From Rubrivivax sp. (GTDB taxonomy: Bacteria > Pseudomonadota > Gammaproteobacteria > Burkholderiales > Burkholderiaceae): 20,501 nt of DNA. This document shows, piece after piece, positions 6,842 through 14,040 of the stretch; positions within the stretch are counted from its first letter, which is position 1; every line of letters begins with the position of its first letter. The notes under the pieces are model-generated. The model was given only the letters and a program-made list of their open reading frames with translations. It was not told the DNA's origin and did not search any database. The translations under genes were made by a program, and so were the position numbers. The stretch lies in contig SEEY01000005.1 in assembly GCA_004211235.1 (NCBI GenBank), forward strand, positions 1 through 20,501. The letters run 5' to 3'.

Positions 6842-7750
6842 ATGACGAGTGGCTACATCCCGCTGTTCTCGCCCGCCGTCCGGCCCGCCAACGCCGCGGG
6901 CGACGCGGCCATCGGTGACCGTGCCTCGCTCGGCACTTACGTGTTCAGCGACGAGATCACGCTGGCGGTCAACGTGTGCCTGGCCACCGGCAGGCCGCTG
7001 CTGGTGCGTGGCACCAGTGGCGCCGGCAAGACCTCGCTGGCCCGGGCGCTCGCGCCGCTGCTGGGCTGCGAGTTCTACGAGACCGTGGTCACCGGCCGCA
7101 CACAGGCGCAGGATCTGCTTTGGACGGTGGACCTGCTGCGCCGCCTGCAGGACGCCCAGCTCAACCGACTGTCCGCCGACTGGGGCCGTTATGTCGTGCC
7201 CGGCCCGCTGTGGTGGGCATTCGATCCTTCCAGCGCCGCACAACAGCAGCGTGTCGCCGACGTCAAGGATGGCGACGGCGCGCTGCCGCCGGGCGGCACC
7301 GAGCCGCAGCGCAGCCTGCTGCTGATCGACGAGATCGACAAGGCCGACCCGGATGTGCCCAACAGCCTGCTGCGCCCGCTGGGCGACCTGGCCTTCGATG
7401 TCATCGAGACCGGCCAGCATGTCGCGGCTCGCCGGCCGACGCCGGTCATCATCATCACCACCAACGAGGAGCGCGACCTGCCGCCGGCATTCCTGCGCCG
7501 CTGCGTGGAGCTGACGTTGCCGAAGTTCGACCGCGCCCGCCTGCTGGCCATCGGGCGCGCGCATTTCCCGACGCTCGATCCCGCACTGGCGGCTGCCGTC
7601 ACCGACCTCGCGCTGGAATCGGCCGACAAGGGCGACCGGCGCGACGCCAACCCCGCCGAGTACCTCGACCTGCTCCGGGCCTGCCGCGACCTCGTCATCA
7701 CGCCGGCGTCGCCCGCCTTCCAACAGCTGGCGGCAGTGGTGCTCGGCTGA
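6842..7750 (+). CDS. MoxR-type AAA+ ATPase
   Basis: This 302-residue AAA+ protein has Walker A GTSGAGKTS (K63), Walker B SLLLIDEIDKA (D163, E164), sensor 1 VIIITTNEERDLP (N208) and an arginine-finger region PAFLRRC (R219/R220). The ATP machinery therefore looks intact. MoxR ATPases remodel or activate partner proteins, usually ones with von Willebrand A domains. In MoxR/vWA conflict systems they act as a regulatory switch next to STAND and TIR proteins. Here the partner is very likely the next gene product, which carries a vWA-like module. GAGG (6833-6836) overlaps the stop of the TIR gene, so the two are probably translationally coupled. The C-terminal lid (about 225-300) is short. It is cytosolic. 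Confidence 0.92.
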   Translation: MTSGYIPLFSPAVRPANAAGDAAIGDRASLGTYVFSDEITLAVNVCLATGRPLLVRGTSGAGKTSLARALAPLLGCEFYETVVTGRTQAQDLLWTVDLLRRLQDAQLNRLSADWGRYVVPGPLWWAFDPSSAAQQQRVADVKDGDGALPPGGTEPQRSLLLIDEIDKADPDVPNSLLRPLGDLAFDVIETGQHVAARRPTPVIIITTNEERDLPPAFLRRCVELTLPKFDRARLLAIGRAHFPTLDPALAAAVTDLALESADKGDRRDANPAEYLDLLRACRDLVITPASPAFQQLAAVVLG

Positions 7751-7764
7751 CGGTTCACCCAGCG

Positions 7765-10700
7765 ATGACGCGACCGCCTCCGTCCCAGCTCGGCGACTGC
7801 CTGCGTGCGCTGAGTCGCCTTCAGGCTGCGGACGAGCCGGCAGCCAGGGCCGTCGCGAAGTTGCTCGGCCTGGCGAGGAGCGCGCCGACGGAGGCGCCGA
7901 GCGCCACGGCCACGGCGCATGCGCTTGACGAGGACGACCGGGACGATCCCTCAACGTCTCAGGCGAATTCAAATGTTCCGCGGGCCGTGCACGCGGACCA
8001 GCAACTCCCGCCCGCACGGGACGCGGAACTGACCCAGGACACCGCCGACCACGAGCCGGCGCCCGCCTGGCTGGCTCAGGTGGAACCGCTGGACGCCCCC
8101 GTGCGCGTGTCCGACCCGTTCAACGCGCAGCGCGAGACCTTGTTCGACGCCCGGTTGCAGCGCGCCATCGTCGCCCGGCTGGCCGCCACGTGGCAGGACA
8201 GCGGCGAGCTGGACCTCGCGGCCGTGGTCAGCAATGTGGCTGCGGGTCGACCCCTGCGGCGCGTGCCCCGGCGAGCCGTCGCCACGACGCTCAAGGGCGT
8301 TCGGCTGCTGGTGGACGAAGGCGAGTCGATGCAGCCCTTCCAGCAGGACGTGGCCCAGCTCGTGCGCAGTTTCCGCCGCACCGTCGGACCGTCACGCCTG
8401 CGGGTGGAAGGCTTCCTGGGCGTACCGAGCCGGGATGTGCGCGTCGGCCTGGACTGGCAGGCCTGGCGCCCCGGCAGCCTCGGCATGGGCCTCGTGCTGG
8501 TCACCGACCTGGCATTGCCGCCTTACGCGCCGGGTGCGCTGCCGGTGGATGCTGGCGAGTGGCAACGCTTTTTGGGCAGCGCGCAGCGTGCCGGTGCCAC
8601 GCCCATGGTGGTCGTGCCGCGCGGCGCGGCCACGCTGCCCGCAGGCCTGAAGCGCCATGCCCGGCTCCTGCCGTGGGGTCGCCGGTCGGGGCTGCGGACG
8701 CTGGCCGCTGCGGTGCTGGCCGGAGGCCCTGCCGCCAACCTGCCGGATGAGCCGGACGATGCGGGCATCGGCCAGGCGACGCCTCTGAACCCGCTCGCAG
8801 CGCTGGACGAGGCGACCCTTCGGCTGGCCTCGGCGTGCGCCCTGGCCGTGCGCGTCGAACCGCCGCTGCTGCGTGCCATGCGACTGGCGCTCGACTGCGC
8901 CGTCGATGTCGAAGTGGCGCTGTGGTTCAGCCCGGTCGTGCGGGACCGCGCGACGACGGGCCTGGTCTTCGACGGCGAGTCGCGTGAGCTGCTGCTGCGG
9001 CGCCTGCGCGGCGACGAGGCGCTGCTGGAGCGGGCGTGGCGCCTGGTTTGCGAGGCCCATGCCAACCTGGCGCCGGCGCTGCGGGCGGAGGAGGCGGCGT
9101 GCTACCACTGGGCTCGGGGCGACGACGATGCGGCGCGCGCCGTGCTGCGCAGCATGGTGGCCACCGTCGTGGACCCGAGCCGCAGCGGCGCCTGGCGCTG
9201 GGCCACGCAGGCGGTGGCGCGCCTGCCGCGCGCCCTGCAGCGCGTGGAAGAGGCGCAGATGTTTGCAATGGGCGCCGCCTTGCGCAGCGGCGAAGGGCAG
9301 CTGCTGCGCCATGTGGAGTCCCGCGGCGGCGGCGCCTGGCACTGGCTGCGGCCTCCGGCGCGCGAGCTCGAGCTGGCCGTCACCCTGCGCGAGGGCATGA
9401 TCGAATTCGCGCCCGCCACGGTGCGCGCGACGCTGAAGATCCAGGTGCCGGACACGCCGCTCGTGCTCATCGAGATCCTGCCCGCCTCCGGCAGCGGCAC
9501 CGGCACGGGCCAGCCCGCTCGCCTGAATCCGCGGCAGCGCAGCCTCGTGCCGGTGGAAGGCGACAGCTTCGAGTTGCGCGTGGTCGGCGGGGAGCGCTAC
9601 CGGCTGCAGGCGCGCAGGCAGGCGGCTGTGTCGAGCCAGAAGTTCGTGGCGCGCAACCGCGCACCGCGCGTGCAAATCGAGTACGAGCTGGAGATGTACG
9701 GCGCGACGAAGCATGTCGAGCTGCCCTTCGTGATGGGCGTGCTGGCCGACCTGTCCGGGACGCCGGCAGAACCGCTGCCGAGCGTCGCCGAACGCAAGTT
9801 CGTCCAGATCGATGTAGACAACTTCGACGCGCGCATGCAGTTCATCGGCCCGCGCGTCGCTTTCCAGGTGGAGAACCTGCTGGAAGGCAGCCTCCCGCTT
9901 GCCGTGGACCTGACCTTCAACCGCCTCGACGACTTCTCGCCTGCAGCGGTCGCGCGGCGCATCGAGCCCCTGGCAAAGATGCTGCAGGCGCGCGAACAGC
10001 TGCGCGACCTGCTGAGCTACAGCGACGGCAAAGAAGGCGCCGAGCTGCTGCTCACAGAAATGCTGAAGGACCGGGCCTGGCTCGGCACCGTGGTATCCAG
10101 CAGCGAGCCGAGCCTGGCGGATGCCCCCTACCGAGGCAGTGATGTGGCGGCGCTGCTGGAGCGGGCCTTCAAGCCGCGCACCGAGGACGCGAAGGTGCTC
10201 ATCGAGCAGGCGGTACTGACGCTGGCCCGGCTGGCCTGGCAGGACGAAGCCTGGACCGGGGGCGACCTTTACAGCGACATCGCGCGGCTGGTGGCGAGCC
10301 ACGACCGGCGTCTGTCCGAACAGCTCAACCGCGTCCTGCACCATGATGATTTCAAGGCACTGGAAGGCGCCTGGCGCGGCCTTCATTACCTGGTGACGCA
10401 TTCCGACACCGGCCCCGACCTCAAGATCAGGATCTTCAACGTCTCGAAGAAGGACCTCGCCAAGTCGCTCAGGCGGTATCGCGGCACGTCCTGGGACGAA
10501 AGCCCGCTGTTCAAGAAGGTGTACGAGGAGGAGTACGGCCAGTTCGGTGGCGAGCCCTATGGCTGCCTCATCGGCGACTACCACTTCGACCACAGGCCCG
10601 CGGACGTCGAAATGCTCGGCGAGCTGTCGAAGATCGCATCGGCTGCGCATGCGCCCTTCATCGCCGGCGCCTCGCCCGCCGTCATCGAGATGGACAGCTG

Positions 10701-11580
10701 GAAGGAATTGTCCGAGCGTCGCGACATGGCCAACGCCTTCGCCACGCCCGAGTACGCCGGCTGGCGTGCATTGCGCGAGTCGGAGGACGCCCGCTACCTT
10801 GCGCTGACCCTGCCGCGGTTTCTCGCGCGCCAGCCTTATGGCGCGGGCTCGAATCCCGTCGAGGGATTCGACTTCGAGGAAGACACTGGCGGCTCTGCCG
10901 GTGACGGTTTCGTCTGGGCCAACAGCGCCTATGCGATGGCGGCGAACATCAACCGCGCTTTCAAGGAATACGGCTGGTGCGCGAGCATCCGCGGCTTTGA
11001 GGGCGGTGGTGCCGTGGAAGGGCTGCCTGTGCACGTCATACCCAGCGGCGACGGCGCGGGGACGCCCAGCCCGATGGAAGTGTCCATCTCCGACCGCCGC
11101 GAGGCCGAACTGGCCCGGGCCGGTTTCCTGGCACTGATGCACCGCAGGAACACGGACGTAGCTGCCTTCATCAGCGCGCAGTCCCTGCAAAAGGTTCCGG
11201 CCTACGACAACGCGGAGGCCAGCGCCAATGCGCCGCTCGCCGCGCGCCTGCCCTATCTGTTCGCCTGCTCCCGCTTCGTTCACTACATCAAGTGCATCAC
11301 GCGCGACAAGATCGGCTCGTTCATCAGCCGCGAGCAGCTGGAGCGCTTCCTGAACCAATGGTTGCAGCAGTACGTCGACAAGGATCCGGCGCAGTCGTCG
11401 GAATCCGTGCGGTCGCAGCGGCCGTTGGCGGAGGCCCAGGTGTCGCTGGAAGATGCCGGTGAGTCGATGGGTTATTACGCCGCCGCGATCTACATGCGCC
11501 CCCACTACCAGTTGGAAGGACTGACGGTGTCGCTGCGCATGGTGACGCGTCTGCCCAGCTTGAAAGGCGCGGTCGCGTGA
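7765..11580 (+). CDS. SAV_2336/vWA-like module fused to complete TssB and TssC sheath proteins
   Basis: One uninterrupted 1271-codon frame. Residues 1-150 are Pro/Ala/acidic and look disordered. Residues about 165-320 look vWA-like: GVRLLVDEGESM (D184-x-G-x-S188, a degenerate MIDAS) and MGLVLVTDLAL. Residues about 335-560 are helical, matching the SAV_2336-type proteins found beside MoxR ATPases, and about 560-620 are beta-rich. At S623 the sequence becomes TssB/VipA: SSQKFVARNRAPRVQIEYEL, LPFVMGVLADLSG, DDFSPAAVARRIEPLAKML (to about 776). After a linker of about 12 residues comes TssC/VipB (about 789-1271): LSEQLNRVLHHDDF, LEGAWRGLHYLV, YEEEYGQFGGEPYGC, ESEDARYLALTLPRFLARQP, LEGLTVSLRMVTRLPS. 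In T6SS these are separate proteins that assemble the contractile sheath. Both are near full length. No other T6SS gene is nearby. The start ATG is 14 bp after the MoxR stop. Confidence 0.9.
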   Translation: MTRPPPSQLGDCLRALSRLQAADEPAARAVAKLLGLARSAPTEAPSATATAHALDEDDRDDPSTSQANSNVPRAVHADQQLPPARDAELTQDTADHEPAPAWLAQVEPLDAPVRVSDPFNAQRETLFDARLQRAIVARLAATWQDSGELDLAAVVSNVAAGRPLRRVPRRAVATTLKGVRLLVDEGESMQPFQQDVAQLVRSFRRTVGPSRLRVEGFLGVPSRDVRVGLDWQAWRPGSLGMGLVLVTDLALPPYAPGALPVDAGEWQRFLGSAQRAGATPMVVVPRGAATLPAGLKRHARLLPWGRRSGLRTLAAAVLAGGPAANLPDEPDDAGIGQATPLNPLAALDEATLRLASACALAVRVEPPLLRAMRLALDCAVDVEVALWFSPVVRDRATTGLVFDGESRELLLRRLRGDEALLERAWRLVCEAHANLAPALRAEEAACYHWARGDDDAARAVLRSMVATVVDPSRSGAWRWATQAVARLPRALQRVEEAQMFAMGAALRSGEGQLLRHVESRGGGAWHWLRPPARELELAVTLREGMIEFAPATVRATLKIQVPDTPLVLIEILPASGSGTGTGQPARLNPRQRSLVPVEGDSFELRVVGGERYRLQARRQAAVSSQKFVARNRAPRVQIEYELEMYGATKHVELPFVMGVLADLSGTPAEPLPSVAERKFVQIDVDNFDARMQFIGPRVAFQVENLLEGSLPLAVDLTFNRLDDFSPAAVARRIEPLAKMLQAREQLRDLLSYSDGKEGAELLLTEMLKDRAWLGTVVSSSEPSLADAPYRGSDVAALLERAFKPRTEDAKVLIEQAVLTLARLAWQDEAWTGGDLYSDIARLVASHDRRLSEQLNRVLHHDDFKALEGAWRGLHYLVTHSDTGPDLKIRIFNVSKKDLAKSLRRYRGTSWDESPLFKKVYEEEYGQFGGEPYGCLIGDYHFDHRPADVEMLGELSKIASAAHAPFIAGASPAVIEMDSWKELSERRDMANAFATPEYAGWRALRESEDARYLALTLPRFLARQPYGAGSNPVEGFDFEEDTGGSAGDGFVWANSAYAMAANINRAFKEYGWCASIRGFEGGGAVEGLPVHVIPSGDGAGTPSPMEVSISDRREAELARAGFLALMHRRNTDVAAFISAQSLQKVPAYDNAEASANAPLAARLPYLFACSRFVHYIKCITRDKIGSFISREQLERFLNQWLQQYVDKDPAQSSESVRSQRPLAEAQVSLEDAGESMGYYAAAIYMRPHYQLEGLTVSLRMVTRLPSLKGAVA

Positions 11581-11611
11581 CCGCGCCCCATCCTTGAACC
11601 GGGAGAGAACG

Positions 11612-12088
11612 ATGAAACTCCGTGAGTGGCTGGACGCGTGGAGCCTGAAGGGCTTGAAGATCCACGCAGGCTTTCTGGACGCCGAATTCGCGCCCAACGA
11701 CCAGGATGCCGACGCCGCCTGGGAACTCTATGTCGAGCTGCTGACCCGCACCACGACGCAAGCCCTGCCTCAGGAGGCGGGCGACGAGGTGGCAGCCCTG
11801 AAGTCCATCCACGACCTGTTCGCCCTCACCCGCACGGTCCTGAAAGCCCCCGGGCGCCGGCATGCCGACGGCTTCGCCAAGATCGCGATCATCGTGCTGA
11901 ACCAGAAGGTGCGGCCGTTCACGGCCAAGTGGCACCGGGCCCATCTGGCCGGGGCGCTGGAAGCCTCCGAGACGCGCGCCACCTTCCGCACCGAACTGGC
12001 CGCGCTGCAGGTCGACCTGCGCCACTACGCCGGCCTGCTGTCGCAGATGGCCGGCGTGGAGGATTTGACGCAGCTGCAGGCGCCCTGA
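11612..12088 (+). CDS. Small helical protein of the TIR-MoxR-sheath operon, function unknown
   Basis: This 158-residue, mostly alpha-helical protein has no signal peptide and no clear membrane segment. I do not recognise a named family. Notable segments are the N-terminal MKLREWLDAWSLKGLKI, AAWELYVELLTRTTTQAL, a central FAKIAIIVLNQKVRPFTAKWH that looks like a conserved core, and the C-terminal LAALQVDLRHYAGLLSQMAG with VEDLTQL. The ATG at 11612 has GGGAGAG upstream and is preferred to the in-frame TTG at 11594. It is the last gene of the operon, 31 bp after the fusion gene. Its place suggests an adaptor, regulator or inhibitor for the TIR/MoxR/sheath system, but nothing in the sequence identifies a biochemical activity. 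Confidence 0.8.
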   Translation: MKLREWLDAWSLKGLKIHAGFLDAEFAPNDQDADAAWELYVELLTRTTTQALPQEAGDEVAALKSIHDLFALTRTVLKAPGRRHADGFAKIAIIVLNQKVRPFTAKWHRAHLAGALEASETRATFRTELAALQVDLRHYAGLLSQMAGVEDLTQLQAP

Positions 12089-12211
12089 ACCGGGCGCGGC
12101 GCGGAGGCCGCCGCACCGTGCACTGGCGGGTGGAGACGTAGTGCCTCGCCCAGTCTCACGGCAGTGTTCATGACCACAGTGTCTGGGCGGCCTACTGCAA
12201 GGCACGTTTTA

Positions 12212-12241
12212 TTAGACCTAACTCATCGCTAGGTCTAAAAT
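12212..12241 (+). promoter_or_regulatory. hipBA promoter with overlapping operator
   Basis: A perfect 9-bp inverted repeat, TTAGACCTA (12212-12220) and TAGGTCTAA (12230-12238), is separated by 9 bp. It coincides with a sigma70-like promoter: TTAGAC (12212-12217) as -35, 18 bp spacing, TAAAAT (12236-12241) as -10. HipB antitoxins bind such dyads over their own promoter, so this is the likely autoregulatory site of the pair. Confidence 0.75.
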
Positions 12242-12577
12242 ATGATACTTATGCGCAGTAGAGACCCTTTGTCTGAACCGTTTGAAGTCGTCCAGTTCGT
12301 GGCCGAGGTTGGTTTGCGCATTCGCGTCATGCGGCTGGCACGAGGTCTGACTCAAAAGGAGCTCGCCGAACGGGCAGCCATCAGCAGGCTGACATTGATG
12401 TCCATTGAAGCTGGCGGTCTCTCGGCGCGCTTTGCGGATGTGGCGCGGCTGCTCTGGGCGCTGGACGATGTCAGTCTTCAGAGCGCGCTTGCTGACGCTG
12501 CGCAGGACCTGACCTACCAAGACGCCGTGCGCAGCAAGCTGCCGCGGTTTGCAAGACGCAAGCAGGCGCCTCAATGA
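12242..12577 (+). CDS. hipB: HipB-like XRE-family antitoxin
   Basis: This 111-residue protein has a Cro/CI helix-turn-helix at about residues 24-80: LRIRVMRLARGLTQKELAER, then AAISRLTLMSIEAG as the recognition part, and RFADVARLLWALD. It should bind the dyad just upstream and neutralise the HipA kinase encoded next. Its last four bases (ATGA) overlap the hipA start, so the two are translationally coupled. The C-terminal tail is basic (PRFARRKQAPQ). Start choice is uncertain: ATG 12242 lies directly after the -10 hexamer and would precede the predicted transcription start, so ATG 12251 (MRSRDPLSE), possibly on a leaderless or very short leader mRNA, may be the true start. Confidence 0.88.
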   Translation: MILMRSRDPLSEPFEVVQFVAEVGLRIRVMRLARGLTQKELAERAAISRLTLMSIEAGGLSARFADVARLLWALDDVSLQSALADAAQDLTYQDAVRSKLPRFARRKQAPQ

Positions 12578-13800
12578 CCCGACGCGCCCCGGTGTACCGA
12601 TGGACCCTTGACCCGGTGAAGTTGAAGCGCGTTCCGGTGCTGGTGGGGGAACTCACGCAGGAGTCGTCGCGCTGGGAATTCCTTTTCGATAGCGGGTATC
12701 TGGCGCGCGGTCGCGACGCCTGGGAACTGGATCCCACGGTCCTGCGAACGAAGCAGCGGTCTGCTTTCACCCGGACGGGCCCTGCGCCATTCCCGGTTTT
12801 CTGCGACGTTGCGTTGTCTGGCTGGTCGCTGGAGGTTGTCAAACGCCAGGCGGCAAGAACGACGTTGCCGGGCGCGGAGCCCTGGGGCTGGTGGGAGCGC
12901 CTCCTCCATGCCCCTGCGGACGGATTCGGCGCGCTGTTCGTCGGCGAGCCGGACGCGCGGCCAGAGTCCCTGGATGCCATCAATGCCGCGCTGCGAAACA
13001 TCACCAAGGAATCGCTTGCAGCAGCTCCCTTGGAATCCTCGTCCGGGGCCATGGGCGGCGAGCGGCCCAAGGTGGCTCTGTCCTTCGAGCTCGAGGATGG
13101 CTCATGCAGACCCTCGCTCTTGAAGTTCGCGCTTCCGTCGGAGCGAGTCGACAGCGTCGCAGCTGAGGCAACCGCGTTGACCCTGGCGCAAGAGCTTGGC
13201 ATGCGCGTCCCCGAGCACGAAGTGATGTGGTTCAACGATGCTCCGGCGCTGCGCATCGCTCGGTTTGATCGAGAGGGGCTGGAGGGGGCGGTATGGCACT
13301 GTGTGAGCGCAGCAACGGCACTCGACATTCTTCCCTCCACGGACACGGAAGACCCCAAGCGGAACTATGTCAGGCTGCGGTCGAAACTCAAACGCGCCGA
13401 GGACGCGAAGGAGTTGTTCGCCCGCATCATCCTGAATGCGGTGGTGGGCAACACGGATGACCATCCTTGGAACACCAGCCTCCGGCAACTCGGGTTGGGC
13501 GAGTGGGAACTGTCGCCCCTTTATGACGTTCTGCCGTTCTACAGCCGCGCAGGAGTCCCGGCGTTCCGGATGGACCTCACTCTCAAGCATCCCTCACGTG
13601 TCTCGACGGTCGAGAACCTGGTGGCTGCGGGCAACCAGATCGCGGCACTGGAGAGAACGGAAGTGATACGTGAAATTGAACGTAGCACCGACTACGTCAG
13701 GGAGAACTGGCGTCGCATCTTCGAGTCGCACAGCCGAAAGGGTGGAGACGGCGCCGAGGACTGGGCAAAGGTCTTCGAGTACGAATGGCGCGAGCCCTGA
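12574..13800 (+). CDS. hipA: HipA-family serine/threonine kinase toxin
   Basis: This 408-residue protein has the HipA layout: an N-terminal beta-rich subdomain (1-140), then the kinase core. Visible elements are the loop GAMGGERPK (about 159-166, equivalent to the GAQEK loop of E. coli HipA), SLLKFAL (K184, ATP lysine), LRIARFDR, GNTDDHPWN (D295 catalytic aspartate, N300 metal ligand) and LSPLYDVLP (D318, DFG-like metal ligand). HipA kinases phosphorylate tRNA synthetases or other targets, halting growth and giving persistence or phage defence. All key residues are present, so it is probably active. It overlaps hipB by 4 bp. The pair starts 153 bp after the TIR/MoxR/sheath operon. The target cannot be read from sequence. 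Confidence 0.92.
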   Translation: MTRRAPVYRWTLDPVKLKRVPVLVGELTQESSRWEFLFDSGYLARGRDAWELDPTVLRTKQRSAFTRTGPAPFPVFCDVALSGWSLEVVKRQAARTTLPGAEPWGWWERLLHAPADGFGALFVGEPDARPESLDAINAALRNITKESLAAAPLESSSGAMGGERPKVALSFELEDGSCRPSLLKFALPSERVDSVAAEATALTLAQELGMRVPEHEVMWFNDAPALRIARFDREGLEGAVWHCVSAATALDILPSTDTEDPKRNYVRLRSKLKRAEDAKELFARIILNAVVGNTDDHPWNTSLRQLGLGEWELSPLYDVLPFYSRAGVPAFRMDLTLKHPSRVSTVENLVAAGNQIAALERTEVIREIERSTDYVRENWRRIFESHSRKGGDGAEDWAKVFEYEWREP

Positions 13801-13803
13801 CAT

Positions 13804-13819
13804 CGCGCGGTACCGCGCG
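13804..13819. repeat. Perfect 16-bp palindrome after hipA
   Basis: CGCGCGGTACCGCGCG is its own reverse complement and begins 4 bp after the hipA stop. As RNA it folds into a 6-bp stem with a GTAC loop. It may be a transcription barrier for hipBA, or a protein-binding site; no U tract follows. Confidence 0.55.
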
Positions 13820-13944
13820 GATGAAGACGGTTTAAGTCTCGACACCAGCCCGCGCACCCGCAGCCGTACCGACGGTTCGTAGGGAGGGCAAGCCGACGTG
13901 CAGCGACGCGCAACTGCGTCCGCTCGGGGGATAGGTGTTTGTAC

Positions 13945-13986
13945 CGGTATGACCAAAAGCCAAATGTCGTGAAACTGGTCATACCA
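13945..13986. promoter_or_regulatory. Two GntR/FadR-type operator-like sites upstream of the PEP-CTERM gene
   Basis: CGGTATGACCA (13945-13955) and TGGTCATACCA (13976-13986) are near-perfect copies, in opposite orientation, of the TGGT-N3-ACCA motif bound by FadR-subfamily GntR regulators. Their centres are 31 bp apart, close to three helical turns. They lie about 55-95 bp before the PEP-CTERM gene start. No GntR gene is in the window. Confidence 0.6.
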
Positions 13987-14040
13987 AACGGATGCCGGGA
14001 ACGCCGGCTCTGCGGCGAACCCCAACAACCGACAAAGACC

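Noticed and set aside
6976..7764. Upstream in-frame extension of the fusion gene, which stays open through the MoxR gene
   Set aside because: It reads the MoxR gene out of frame and gives Arg/Ala-rich nonsense. The MoxR frame has intact Walker motifs, so the fusion gene starts at 7765.
5446..8017. Long minus-strand frames opposite the TIR and MoxR genes
   Set aside because: They are shadow frames without domains; the plus-strand products are clearly conserved proteins.
9631..11580. A standard type VI secretion system locus
   Set aside because: Only TssB and TssC are present, fused together and to a non-T6SS module; no tssA/E/F/G/J/K/L/M, hcp, vgrG or clpV gene is in the window.
8392..11697. 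A 1101-codon open frame on the minus strand opposite the sheath fusion gene
   Set aside because: It encodes no recognisable domain, is rich in His/Arg/Gln/Ala as expected of an antisense shadow in GC-rich DNA, and lies opposite clearly conserved TssB/TssC sequence.
12147..12189. CGCCCAG / CTGGGCG inverted repeat (12147-12153, 12183-12189) as a terminator of the conflict operon
   Set aside because: The 7-bp arms are 29 bp apart with no T tract; it is too weak to call.
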